From NCBI RefSeq assembly GCF_900313025.1, contig NZ_OMPQ01000007.1, positions 1 through 60,263 of the forward strand: a DNA stretch of 60,263 bases, in the 5' to 3' direction. A program made the position numbers and the translations under genes. Of the stretch, positions 1-8,402 are shown in pieces. Positions within the stretch are counted from its first letter, which is position 1, and the number at the start of each line of letters is the position of its first letter. The notes below the pieces were generated by a model. The model did no database searches, was not told where the DNA came from, and was given only the letters and a program-made list of their open reading frames with translations. The stretch is from Pseudophaeobacter sp. EL27 (lineage in GTDB: Bacteria; Pseudomonadota; Alphaproteobacteria; Rhodobacterales; Rhodobacteraceae).

Positions 1-456
1 GATGATGGCAGGGCTTTCAGGACATTGAACATTCTGGACGAACACAGCCGGGAATGTCTTGCGATCCGGGTGAAGCGGAAGCTGAACGCGAACGAAGTCA
101 TTGATGCTCTGACGGATCTGTTCATTCTGCGAGGCGTGCCCTCTTACATCCGATCAGATAATGGCCCTGAGTTCATTGCTGAGGCCGTCAGAGGCTGGAT
201 CAAGGCTGTCGGGGCCAAGGCCGCATACATCGAGCCTGGATCGCCATGGGAGAACGGATACTGCGAAAGCTTCAATGGGCGAATGAGGGATGAATTGCTG
301 AACGGTGAAATCTTCTATTCGTTACGAGAGGCCCAGATCATTATCGAAAGCTGGAGAAAACACTACAACACCAAACGACCCCACAGTGCTCTGGGCTACC
401 GCCCACCTGCGCCAGAGACCATCGTCCCGATGGACCAAAGGCCAACCATGCACTAA
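1..456 (+). CDS. IS3-family transposase OrfB, C-terminal part
   Basis: This is the C-terminal part of the DDE (rve-type) integrase domain that cuts and joins the IS ends. The frame is open from base 1 ([16 protein letters not shown]), so the true start is upstream and the TTG at 25 is not the start. The second catalytic Asp lies in SDNGPEF (codon 157-159) and the catalytic Glu in YCESFN (codon 265-267). Exactly 35 residues separate them, the classic D(35)E spacing. The tail [16 protein letters not shown] is typical of IS3 OrfB. The first Asp and OrfA are not in the window. The ORF itself shows no disabling change. Confidence 0.9.
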   Translation, partial: DDGRAFRTLNILDEHSRECLAIRVKRKLNANEVIDALTDLFILRGVPSYIRSDNGPEFIAEAVRGWIKAVGAKAAYIEPGSPWENGYCESFNGRMRDELLNGEIFYSLREAQIIIESWRKHYNTKRPHSALGYRPPAPETIVPMDQRPTMH

Positions 457-490
457 CTTTCAATTTGGACCACTCAAGTGGGGCTGCTCA
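1..490 (+). mobile_element. IS3-family insertion sequence, right end (partial)
   Basis: This is the 3' part of an IS3-family element that begins before the window. Positions 12-490 are repeated in inverted orientation at 59785-60263. Homology between the two copies stops after the CA at 489-490, which is taken as the element's right end because IS3 elements usually end in CA. The terminal bases, read inward, are TGAGCAGCCCCACTTGAG. The left end, and so any target duplication, lies outside the window. The element abuts the 3' remnant of another gene. Confidence 0.85.
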
Positions 491-735
491 GAATGCGTGA
501 CAAATTCATGCACCAGTATCCAAGCTACTATCCTCAATCTGCCGCAGGTCCGCAGGAGGCTTACTGCTATCCCGAAGAAGCTTTGGGGGATTTTCGCAAA
601 TGGATGCGTGATGTATATCGCAAAGACAAGCTCTCAACATACCTCACAGGTAAAGTGAAATCTGGAAGTATCGCAGCAACAAAGGCCACTGCGATTGTTG
701 ACGCCTACAAAACACCTTCACTACCCTCCAATTAA
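491..735 (+). pseudogene. 3' remnant of an unidentified gene cut by the IS
   Basis: An open frame runs from the IS end to a TAA at 733-735, giving about 80 residues. It is rich in Tyr, Lys and Arg (for example DFRKWMRDVYRKDKL) and shows no motif I recognise. The frame continues into the IS end, so a fusion starting at GTG 478 is formally possible. The simplest reading is the C-terminal end of a gene broken by the insertion. An imperfect hairpin with arms GCCCACC and GGTGGGC follows at 743-771 and could be its terminator. Function unknown. Confidence 0.4.
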
Positions 736-804
736 TCGAAGCGGCCCACCCCTCAGAAATAGAGAGGTGGGCATCAACCGCATTCTTGTACGAGATACTG
801 CCCC

Positions 805-1240
805 TCAGTCACCTTCAAAAATGACTTGTCGGCACCCCCTGAGAGCCCCAATTAGTGCTTCTAAAAGTTGCTCTAGCGGATACCAGTCACCATATGACTC
901 ATCCCGCCCAGAGCTGAACGCATGACCTTCGATTGCTTTGACCTTCTCGGGAAACACCTCTACCTGCCTCATTTGCTCTTTCATGTTGTGACGCGGGGAG
1001 TAGGCAACGTGCTTTGGGTTGCCTGTATGCTCTCTAATCCGGCGATTGAGAACCTGTGAGAGGCGATCCTGGCCGCCTGCCACTGCATAACGAGGGAAGG
1101 CAGGCCAAGCCCCCCCTTGCTCTCCACAAGCTCTCTTGCAGCCTCAAGCGCAGGGCCGACCAAGGGGATCTTTCTCTCTGACCATGTGCTTTTGAGGGTG
1201 TTATCGGCCCTTGGCTGAATACTGACATGAGGCGCGAAGC
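805..1240 (-). pseudogene. Decayed 3' fragment of a tyrosine recombinase (integrase)
   Basis: This is a second, broken copy of the C-terminal third of the integrase at 4889-6253. The DNA is clearly homologous along about 430 bp; a stretch of over 50 bases at 1164-1219 is almost identical to 5247-5303. The protein reading shifts frame near 1080-1110: one frame gives IQPRADNTLKSTWSERKIPL and the other gives GGQDRLSQVLNRRIR, AYSPRHNM and EGHAFSSG. The N-terminal two thirds, including the first catalytic Arg, are absent. The Tyr region survives (DWYPLEQL). It cannot encode a working enzyme and probably marks an older integration event or rearrangement of the island. Confidence 0.85.
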
Positions 1241-1471
1241 CTGTCATTGATAAGGCATGCAGCAAAACTTGGGGGCTGGAGGGGGGAATGTGGAGGGAAC
1301 TGCCGCTCGCTGTTCTTGCGCCAATGACTGCCTTGGCTTTTCACTAGTAGCAAGAACAGCGATCAACAGCAGAACTTCCATTGAACCACACGGTAAGAGG
1401 TTGCAACACTTGGAAGAGTAAGGTCTTCTGGCCGGGCATATATTAACTTGATGTTTTCCGTGGTTGGTCAA

Positions 1472-2581
1472 ATGAAATTTTGTTTCGCTCTTATTTTCTT
1501 ATTTTCGTTCATTTCTGCCATCGCAACAGCTGAAGAAATGACCTTCAAAATTGTGAGCGATGGCGGAAATCGCTACGACTGCTGCTGGGTTGTAGCCAGC
1601 GGCGAGATCACGGCGAATACACCTGCAGATTTCGCGGCCTTTGTACGAGAGGAAGGTCCCAAAGGTGGCCCGGTTAGAATCGTGGGGTCTGGTAGTGATA
1701 TTCCCGCAGCGATGGAACTCGGGACGCTTATCCGGAACGGGAATTTTTCAACGATTGTTGGATCATCCGTCAACTATTCCGGCCCTTGGTATGAAGAGCT
1801 TGATGAGGGGGAGTGCACTGCCGGGTGCGCTATTGCCTTCTTCGGCGGCAATCAACGACTTGTTCCCGTTGGTACTGAGCTCAAGTTAACCCAGTTTCAA
1901 GCAGATCTGGCCTCGGCAGGTACTGCGGGTCAGACCCTTTCAGGTGACGAAGCTATTAAGTCTCGGATCGAAAACCAGATTCGAACAGGTGAAGTGGTCA
2001 ACTACCTTGTCAAAATGGGGATCGATCTTCGAGCATACACCGTAGCAGCATCAGTGAATCCGATAACAGAATCTTCAGGTCGATCACTACCCCGAGATTT
2101 ACTCTTGGAGTATAGTATTGACAATGCATCGGACCAGCCAAGTGATTGGTTCGCTGAGCCTTTAGGTAACTGGTTCCGTGCAAGAACAGAAACTGCAGTA
2201 AGTGGTCGGGCCATCACCCTTAATTGCTCTCGGCGTTATGGCCATATCCTTGGTTTTGAGGCGGGCCAACAGACCATTCTGAACATCCAAGGCGCTATTC
2301 AGGGTAAATCTGGAATTATCGAATTTTCTGCCGATGGTTCTCAGTTTAAGGCCCAAACTATTGGGTTTGACTTTTCTAATGGTGAGCTAGCTAGAGTCGA
2401 GTTTTCGATTGGAGCGCGAGCGGCGCAGTCAATAATCGCGGCTGAAGCTTTTTTCTTCTCTGGGGTTGATGGAGGGGTAATGCGAACAGAGTTCGATGCC
2501 CTCGCTATCAGTTTTGCCATTCAAGGCCTACAGCAGGAAAACCACCTTCCCTCACGTCTTCTGGAGTTATGTTTCGAATGA
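1472..2581 (+). CDS. Exported ClpP-like protein that has lost its catalytic residues
   Basis: A periplasmic protein of about 369 residues. The start at ATG 1472 gives a good signal peptide (MKFCFALIFLFSFISAIATA, about 20 residues); ATG 1451 or TTG 1448 would add 7-8 residues. It is a paralog of the next gene, resembling the COG3904-type family of periplasmic proteins with a ClpP/crotonase-like fold (family assignment from memory). The paralog has CVSAC and GFHQF; this protein has CTAGC (A117 at the Ser position) and KLTQF (T140 at the His position), with the same 23-residue spacing. The GG of the presumed oxyanion loop is also changed (SGSDIPAAMELG). It is therefore predicted to be a non-catalytic partner. 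Its stop overlaps the next start by 13 bp, suggesting translational coupling. Confidence 0.75.
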   Translation: MKFCFALIFLFSFISAIATAEEMTFKIVSDGGNRYDCCWVVASGEITANTPADFAAFVREEGPKGGPVRIVGSGSDIPAAMELGTLIRNGNFSTIVGSSVNYSGPWYEELDEGECTAGCAIAFFGGNQRLVPVGTELKLTQFQADLASAGTAGQTLSGDEAIKSRIENQIRTGEVVNYLVKMGIDLRAYTVAASVNPITESSGRSLPRDLLLEYSIDNASDQPSDWFAEPLGNWFRARTETAVSGRAITLNCSRRYGHILGFEAGQQTILNIQGAIQGKSGIIEFSADGSQFKAQTIGFDFSNGELARVEFSIGARAAQSIIAAEAFFFSGVDGGVMRTEFDALAISFAIQGLQQENHLPSRLLELCFE

Positions 2582-3711
2582 TTAAAGTTGCGTATCTGGC
2601 TATTTGCCTTTCTTGGCTAAGTTCACATTGTTTGGCAGAAGAAACCATGCAGTTTGAGCATGGAAGCTACGGTGGAAACTGTCTCGGCTGTCAGTTCATC
2701 TCAGCCCAAGGGCGCATTACCGATGATACACCGGACAAATTTCGAACATTTATGAAAACCAACAGTGATGGCTTTGGGGTTGTATTGAACTCAGAAGGCG
2801 GATCTCTCGCGGGAGGGCTGGAATTGGGGAGGTTGTTTCGCGAATATGGTCTCGGTACGTCGATTGGTCGTGTCGTGCATGGATCCTCTCATTGGGATGA
2901 GGTCTTCAACGATGGAGGGTGCGTGTCTGCCTGCGCGTATGCCTTCCTTGGTGGTATTAACCGGTCGATCCAAGAGGGGAATTCTATAGGTTTTCACCAG
3001 TTTCACGATCCGGACTTTCTTCAGAGTGCGGCTCTGGTGGCAGGCAATCAAAGTTATTTTATGAACGCAATGGATCAATATACATCAGGGGTGATCGTCG
3101 AGTATTTAGTTGAGATGGGGATTGACCCGAGACTATATCAACTCGCATCGAAAGTTGGTCCAGCTGACCCGATTCGATTCATTGGACAAGATGAACAAGT
3201 TGAATTTGGGATCGCAGGTGGTTCCGATAGTTTAGGCGAATGGTCAATCTTAGCTTTTGGGGACGGCGTGCTGGCAGAAGCTGAAACTTCTATTTCAGAA
3301 CGTCGGGTTCGCCTGTACTGCAGCAATGACGGAAATTTTTACCTAACTTACATTTTGCCCCCCAGAGGTAGTTCTGTTTCTCCTGTGTTTAGCTATGGGG
3401 ACGCTGAATCGTATAAAAGCGATTATTCTGAGTTCTCTGGGTTTAGGTTTGATGTGATGGTCGATAGCCTCCTTGTACAAACTAGGGTGGCCGTAGTCGC
3501 CGGTATCCAATCGACTGGTGAAACGCTTATCGCACTTAAACTCAATCGAAGTCAGGCAGAAGCTGTTGCAAGGGCTTCAAGGGTTGTATTTTCGAATGAT
3601 AGACTACGGATACCTGAAGTGCGTCTCACATCTTACTATCCACCTGTGTTCTTGTCGCAAATACTCGGTGAGCCCTCGTTCCCACTCAACACCTTCCAGC
3701 TTTGCATTTAG
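2569..3711 (+). CDS. Exported ClpP-like putative serine protease
   Basis: A protein of 380 residues with a signal peptide (about 1-23, ending CLA). Residues 72-87 carry the strand and loop LNSEGGSLAGGLELG, expected to form the oxyanion hole. S120 in CVSACAYAFLGG and H143 in GFHQF sit where ClpP-like members of this family have nucleophile and base. Several cysteines (C38, C41, C118, C122) suggest disulfides in the periplasm. Residues after about 220 form a second domain I do not recognise. Start ATG 2569 lies inside the end of the preceding paralog, so the two are probably made together. Function unknown; proteolysis is inferred from motif geometry only. Confidence 0.75.
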   Translation: MFRMIKVAYLAICLSWLSSHCLAEETMQFEHGSYGGNCLGCQFISAQGRITDDTPDKFRTFMKTNSDGFGVVLNSEGGSLAGGLELGRLFREYGLGTSIGRVVHGSSHWDEVFNDGGCVSACAYAFLGGINRSIQEGNSIGFHQFHDPDFLQSAALVAGNQSYFMNAMDQYTSGVIVEYLVEMGIDPRLYQLASKVGPADPIRFIGQDEQVEFGIAGGSDSLGEWSILAFGDGVLAEAETSISERRVRLYCSNDGNFYLTYILPPRGSSVSPVFSYGDAESYKSDYSEFSGFRFDVMVDSLLVQTRVAVVAGIQSTGETLIALKLNRSQAEAVARASRVVFSNDRLRIPEVRLTSYYPPVFLSQILGEPSFPLNTFQLCI

Positions 3712-3753
3712 CATCTGTCGAGGTAGCGTTTAAAAGCTGAAAATGGAGTTGAC

Positions 3754-4125
3754 ATGAACAGTTTTGTTACAAGCATAGGTTTCGGACTACTCGCGACGGC
3801 CGTTTGCGCAGACGATACATTTTGGGTCATCCCTGAAGCGCAAGCACAGTGCATCCTCGAAAACCGTGATCAGTACCTAGCCCAACCTGGAGACCTGATT
3901 TTGATCCTAGTTGAACAGTGCCCAAACGTTGACATGTTCGCGGGAGCACTGGACGGTCAGGAGAGTTTTGGTGGGATAGGTGACATTAAAACGGGCACAA
4001 ATACCGTCTCTTTTGACAAGATGATCAGCTACACGCCCGATCAGCTTAAATGTCTAGCTTCCGAAATGATCGTGTTTGGCGGAGAATTCACGCGTTTTCC
4101 AAAGTTCGTCGAATGCGAAGGTTAA
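3754..4125 (+). CDS. Small exported protein, unknown function
   Basis: A 123-residue protein. A GGAG ribosome-binding site lies 5 bases before ATG 3754. The N-terminus (FVTSIGFGLLATAVCA) is a signal peptide cleaved near residue 19. The mature part is acidic and contains three cysteines (in AQCIL, EQCPN, LKCLA) plus one near the C-terminus (VECEG), so disulfides are likely. No known domain recognised. It follows the ClpP-like pair by 42 bp on the same strand and its stop overlaps the likely start of the next gene by 13 bp, the same overlap length as in the pair upstream. Confidence 0.65.
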   Translation: MNSFVTSIGFGLLATAVCADDTFWVIPEAQAQCILENRDQYLAQPGDLILILVEQCPNVDMFAGALDGQESFGGIGDIKTGTNTVSFDKMISYTPDQLKCLASEMIVFGGEFTRFPKFVECEG

Positions 4126-4703
4126 ATCGAAGCCGTCGGGCGAAAGTGATCATCAAATCAACGCACTCTGAAGGGAACCGGCTCACTTCCCTCGAGCGAT
4201 GGGATGCACTTGTTGAAATATTGGCCAATCTCACGATCATTGGTGCCTTGGCCCTTGCTGTCTGGACCTATCAATCTGACCAGCTGCAAAATCGTCAAGT
4301 CGCTTCCTATGACATGCTTGCCCGTTTCAATTCAGGTGAACTGCTTTCGGCTCAGTCAAATATTCGCCGCACGATAAATCGACTGCCTTTGAGTCAACTT
4401 AGAGGTGTTGTGATTCCGCGAAAGACTATGGAAACGATGCTGACACAGCTTGTTAGCCAAGAATCTCAAAAAGAAGACTTTAATCAGGATGCCATCTTAC
4501 TCACGGGGTTTTATGACCAAGTTCAGGTCTGCATCCAAATCGGTGCTTGCGACGAGGGCGTCATAAGGGCGCATCTCGGTGAAACAGCCCGGCGTCATGC
4601 ATGCATCCTAATGCCCTATGTAAGGAGGCTACGCTCCGATTTCCTGATTGATGGGCTCGGGGACGGCCATGCAGTCCTCGCGGAGTACGAAGAACGATGC
4701 TGA
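4113..4703 (+). CDS. Single-pass membrane protein, unknown function
   Basis: About 196 residues from ATG 4113; a longer frame from ATG 4050 would overlap the previous gene by 76 bp. The N-terminus is basic (MRRLNRSRRAKVIIK), followed by one hydrophobic segment around residues 36-52 (ILANLTIIGALALAVW). A soluble helical region of about 140 residues follows. The layout resembles small DUF4760-type membrane proteins, but I cannot assign a family. It is probably the last gene of a four-gene unit with the ClpP-like pair and the small exported protein. No clear Shine-Dalgarno precedes 4113, which fits coupled translation from the upstream stop. Confidence 0.55.
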   Translation: MRRLNRSRRAKVIIKSTHSEGNRLTSLERWDALVEILANLTIIGALALAVWTYQSDQLQNRQVASYDMLARFNSGELLSAQSNIRRTINRLPLSQLRGVVIPRKTMETMLTQLVSQESQKEDFNQDAILLTGFYDQVQVCIQIGACDEGVIRAHLGETARRHACILMPYVRRLRSDFLIDGLGDGHAVLAEYEERC

Positions 4704-4888
4704 GTGTTTGTCTGCCTCACAGCTCTTTCTGCTGTCAGCCAAATTGAGATGGATACGAGCGACAAATAGTGCTGATAACCTTGCGCCGTGCAACTTAGGT
4801 CAATCTGGGTTCAAAGTGGGACATTATTAACTTGCCCACCCAAAGGGGAGCTAGCGCGACCCACGGCCTCCCAATATGCGCATGCATA

Positions 4889-6253
4889 TTAAACGCAACT
4901 TCTTCGTCGGTAATTCTTAAAGGCCTTCTCAAGCGCCTCTTGAAGTTGCTCTAAGGGGTATCCGCCGCCATATGACCCATCCTGCCCAGCGCTGAAGGCA
5001 TGACCCTCGAGAGCTTTGGCTTTCTCAGGAAACACTTCTGCCGACCTCATCCGGTCTTTCATATTGTGACGCAAGGAGTAGGCAACGTGCTTTGGGTTGT
5101 CTGTATACCCTCTAATCCGGCGATTGAGAGCCTGTGAGAGGCGATCTTGACCACCTGTCACTGCATAGCGCGGGAAGGCACACTCAGCTCCCTCCTTGCC
5201 TTTCACCAGCTCTCCGGCAACCTCTAGCGCTGGGCCCAATAAGGGGATCTTTCTCTCTGACCATGTGCTTTTGAGGGTGTTATCGGCCCTTGGCTGAATA
5301 ACGATATGAGGCACAGGGGCAGAAAGCACTATCTCAGAGACCCGCAGCATCCTGACTTCGCTAGGTCGCGCTCCAGTGTAATCCAAGAGAGTCCATATAT
5401 GCAGCAGATCTTTGTGGGGTTGTAGGTCCTCGTAAACCCTATCAATAACCAGCTGATCCAGTGGAAGACGCTGATCTCGTCTACCCTCCTTAGGCGTTTC
5501 AAGCTTCATCCCCTTGAAAGGGTTGACCTCTCCAGCGCCCTCCATCTCACTGACTGCCCAGCTAAACACCGCTCCGATGTCATTGCGCTCTCGCCTGACT
5601 GTGGCGGGAGCTACTTGCTTGAGGCGCATGTCACGCCATCTGCGTGCATCTGATCTTTTGACCTCCTGTAGAAGCATATCTCCTCCAAGGATAAAGATCA
5701 GGTTCTTCTCAGACCGGGCAAACCGCTGCCGTTGCTTCTTGTGTTGCTCAGGTATCTTGAGGGCATTTTCAACCAGATAGGCCGCAAAGGCATCCGTCAC
5801 GGTCACCTGAGGGGTTTCTTTCGAGACACCTCCAAGGAGAGCACTAGCCAGCAGACCGTCTTCCTCTGGCACTCCTACATATTCGCCTGATGCCGGGTCT
5901 TGGTATTTGTCCACCAATTGAGCAGCAGCCTCACCGCGCCATGTACGCTCATTGTCATCTCGCCCAGCGCTGTGCGGATCAGCATCCCAGCTTTCCAGCA
6001 ATACTGCCAGCTTCTTTGACTGCTCCATAGGGGAGAGGCCTGTGACGCCAAACTTGGCCAAGCTCACGAGATGTTCAATTCTCTCATGTTCAGCGCCGTA
6101 GCGCATGACTGCTTCGCTTTGGGTCTTGCCCAGCACCTTTAGGAACTCGCGCTTCTTGACCAGCTTCTCGAGAGACTTGGGGACTCTGCGCCGATACTCG
6201 AAACTACCTGTTCTGTCATTCTTCCTGAGGTATTTCACAGTCACATTCCGCAT
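4889..6253 (-). CDS. Tyrosine recombinase, genomic-island integrase
   Basis: A 454-residue phage-type integrase that inserts or excises the island by site-specific recombination. Residues about 150-250 form the core-binding (SAM-like) domain, and the catalytic domain follows. Catalytic residues seen: R296 (TGARPSEVR), R395 (AYSLRHNM), H418 (EGHAF) and nucleophile Y432 (GGGYPLEQL). Tyr replaces the usual His three residues before the second Arg. The start is 95 bp from the 3' end of tRNA-Thr, the classic position for a tRNA-targeting integrase, so the tRNA 3' end is the likely attachment site and the island extends left. A decayed partial copy lies at 805-1240. The gene appears intact. Confidence 0.9.
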   Translation of the reverse strand: MRNVTVKYLRKNDRTGSFEYRRRVPKSLEKLVKKREFLKVLGKTQSEAVMRYGAEHERIEHLVSLAKFGVTGLSPMEQSKKLAVLLESWDADPHSAGRDDNERTWRGEAAAQLVDKYQDPASGEYVGVPEEDGLLASALLGGVSKETPQVTVTDAFAAYLVENALKIPEQHKKQRQRFARSEKNLIFILGGDMLLQEVKRSDARRWRDMRLKQVAPATVRRERNDIGAVFSWAVSEMEGAGEVNPFKGMKLETPKEGRRDQRLPLDQLVIDRVYEDLQPHKDLLHIWTLLDYTGARPSEVRMLRVSEIVLSAPVPHIVIQPRADNTLKSTWSERKIPLLGPALEVAGELVKGKEGAECAFPRYAVTGGQDRLSQALNRRIRGYTDNPKHVAYSLRHNMKDRMRSAEVFPEKAKALEGHAFSAGQDGSYGGGYPLEQLQEALEKAFKNYRRRSCV

Positions 6254-6347
6254 AGCCTAAACCCACATTGTGTAGCTAAGCGTGTAGTTGGAACGGATGC
6301 AATAGGGGTACTTACCCTTATACATCAACAACTTACTGTGAGAAAAA

Positions 6348-6423
6348 TGGTGCCCCCACACGGACTCGAACCGCGGACCTACTGATTACAAATCAGTTGC
6401 TCTACCAGCTGAGCTATAGGGGC
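6348..6423 (-). tRNA. tRNA-Thr (anticodon TGT)
   Basis: The minus strand folds as a full cloverleaf. The acceptor GCCCCTA pairs with TGGGGGC, including one T-G pair. The D arm contains AGCTCAGCTGGTAGAGC. The anticodon stem ACTGA/TCAGT encloses loop TTTGTAA with anticodon TGT (Thr). The T arm is CGCGG TTCGAGT CCGTG. The discriminator A is followed by an encoded CCA (6348-6350). The gene is complete and is the likely integration site of the island to its left. Confidence 0.95.
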
Positions 6424-6912
6424 ACTTTTACTACTGCGACCTAGGTGCGCCGTCTTTATGGTGCCTCGCAGTTGCTGCGTCCTTCTACACCAAACTATTC
6501 TGTTTGCAAGACCCCATTGGAAGAAATTTCATTCCACTGCTTTCTTCCCCCCTGCCCATTTGGCCGTTACCCTTCCCCTGCCCAGCAAAGCCAAACAACA
6601 TCAGTGGCTTGAGCGCCAAGATCACCCAGCCTGCAGAGCGGGAAAAAGAGCTGTGCGGTTGAGGCATTTTCGGTAATCAGAGGTATTTTGCCTATCTTCT
6701 GCAATCGCAACCGCCCTTGGTATCGCCTCATGAATGAGCCAGTATTGGGGCGGGGCGTTAAGGATGGTAAATGCTGTGGTATCACCTCTCTTCTTAAAAG
6801 CTGCGTCACTGGGAGCCCCCCCCTAGATCCGCGCTGATCGCTGACCGTTTGACCTGCCTAGCCCGGCGGAGTAAGCCTGAGGTAACGCAGGTGACAGGAG
6901 ATATGCGACCCG
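6424..6912. other. Intergenic region, no gene seen
   Basis: These 489 bp lie between tRNA-Thr and the sulfotransferase-like gene. Short frames occur on both strands but none has a ribosome-binding site, a recognisable protein or coding-like composition. Runs such as CCCCCCC near 6817 are present. No RNA structure or repeat was recognised. The tRNA promoter should lie in the first part. Confidence 0.5.
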
Positions 6913-7788
6913 ATGCAGGTCATTTTTCATTGCGGCGCACATGGAACCGAAGAGGACCGTCTGCTGAAGACTTTGCTGCGCAACAAGGACCGCTTCCACC
7001 AGCACGGAACCGTTGTGCCGGGCCCAGGCAAGTATCGCTATCTGCTCAAAGATTGCATTGCAGCCCTCCAGGAGGGGCAAGTCACCGCTGAAGCCCGCGA
7101 TGTTCTTTGGGATGCGATCCTGGAAGAAGAACAGGCCGACAGGGTCATTCTATCCAATGCCAATTTCTTTGGCTCGCCACGCCAATCCATCGAAGGCAGC
7201 CAGTTCTACCCAGAAGCAGAGGCCCGGCTGCTGTCCTTGCAGCAGTTGTTCGCCCAGGATCAGTTGGAGCTGTTTATAGGAGTGCGAAATCCGGCAACCA
7301 TGCTGCCCGGCCTGCTCGAAAACGCGCATCCGGATCGAAAGGCCCAGGTGCTGAGCGAGCTTGATCCCTATAACCTACGCTGGTCAGACCTATTGAACCG
7401 GCTACGGCAGGCGGCTCCTGAAGTGCCAATCAACGTCTGGTGCTTTGAAGATATGCCTCTCATCTGGGCACAGATTATCCGTGACATGTCCGGACTGGAG
7501 ATGAACCAGCGCCTGGATGGCGGCATGGATTTGCTCTCGGCTATCATGAGCCGCGAAGGCATGCGGCGGCTGCGCCAATATCTGGCGCAACACCCGGAGA
7601 TGTCAGAAATGCATCGGCGGCGTGTCTTTGCCGCCTTTCTGGACAAATATGTCCGCGAAGACGAGTTGGAAGAAGAGGTCGACCTGCCAGGCTGGAACGA
7701 CGCCATCGTCGAGACTGTCACATCTTTCTACGAAGAAGATATGGAGACAGTGCAGCGTATTCCCGGCGTAACGATGATCGCGCCTTAG
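6913..7788 (+). CDS. Sulfotransferase-like / P-loop NTPase-fold protein
   Basis: A 291-residue cytoplasmic protein. It opens with MQVIFHCGAHGTEEDR, which resembles the 5'-phosphosulfate loop (GAHKTGTT-like) of bacterial sulfotransferase-family proteins, although the Lys and second Thr are not conserved (GAHGTEED). FIGVRNPATMLPGLL in the middle resembles the 3'-phosphate-binding RNP segment of such enzymes. No signal peptide or membrane segment. It stands alone, 489 bp from the tRNA and convergent with the next gene. Altered nucleotide-loop residues make real sulfotransfer uncertain. The acceptor is unknown. Confidence 0.6.
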   Translation: MQVIFHCGAHGTEEDRLLKTLLRNKDRFHQHGTVVPGPGKYRYLLKDCIAALQEGQVTAEARDVLWDAILEEEQADRVILSNANFFGSPRQSIEGSQFYPEAEARLLSLQQLFAQDQLELFIGVRNPATMLPGLLENAHPDRKAQVLSELDPYNLRWSDLLNRLRQAAPEVPINVWCFEDMPLIWAQIIRDMSGLEMNQRLDGGMDLLSAIMSREGMRRLRQYLAQHPEMSEMHRRRVFAAFLDKYVREDELEEEVDLPGWNDAIVETVTSFYEEDMETVQRIPGVTMIAP

Positions 7789-7825
7789 CCCAGCCTTTCT
7801 GCCTCAAAGGGGCCGCCTGCCCGGT

Positions 7826-8245
7826 CTAGGGCGAAATTGGCTGGCCTAACCGGTTGACCTTGAGCGTTTCCATCGTGCGATCGTCATAAAAAACATCGAT
7901 GGTAATCTGCTGGATAGAGCCCAGCGGAAAGACGCCATAGGGCAAACCATCCTCTGACAGGATGGCATTGGGGGCCGCCTGATCCTCGTGGCAGGGGGGC
8001 ATGGGCCAGATCACCGGTTCCGCCCCATTGACACCAATGCGCATGCCGTCCAGCCCACAACGCCAGGACCACAGATGGGTCACATAAAGCAGGTCCTGCC
8101 CCTCATATTCGCGCACCGAAACCCAATTCGCCCGTGTGGCGGCCAAAATGGGTTTGACCTCTGCGGCCGTGGTAAAGGGCGCGGCCTGCGCCCCGCTCGG
8201 CAACAGACCCAGTGCCAACCCCAGGACGGATAGTGTTCTCAACAT
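7826..8245 (-). CDS. Exported protein, unknown function
   Basis: About 139 residues. The start at ATG 8245 is chosen because GAGG lies 8 bases upstream; the ATG at 8251 would be too close to it, and the longer frame to 8299 has no site. The N-terminus MLRTLSVLGLALGLLPSGAQA is a clear signal peptide. The mature part contains WRCGLDG and PPCHEDQ, whose two cysteines may pair. It resembles short secreted proteins common in Rhodobacterales with no assigned function. Confidence 0.6.
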   Translation of the reverse strand: MLRTLSVLGLALGLLPSGAQAAPFTTAAEVKPILAATRANWVSVREYEGQDLLYVTHLWSWRCGLDGMRIGVNGAEPVIWPMPPCHEDQAAPNAILSEDGLPYGVFPLGSIQQITIDVFYDDRTMETLKVNRLGQPISP

Positions 8246-8402
8246 GATCATTACCTCGCTAAAACTGATACAAACAAGTCGCGCCCCATGGACCAGCACC
8301 GCAATCTGCGCGGATTGTCTTTTGCCTCGGGGTGGTTTCGAATATAGATCCTAAGATACCCAAGCCCCAACCGCTCGCAAGAGGCGGAAGACAGGAAAAG
8401 CA

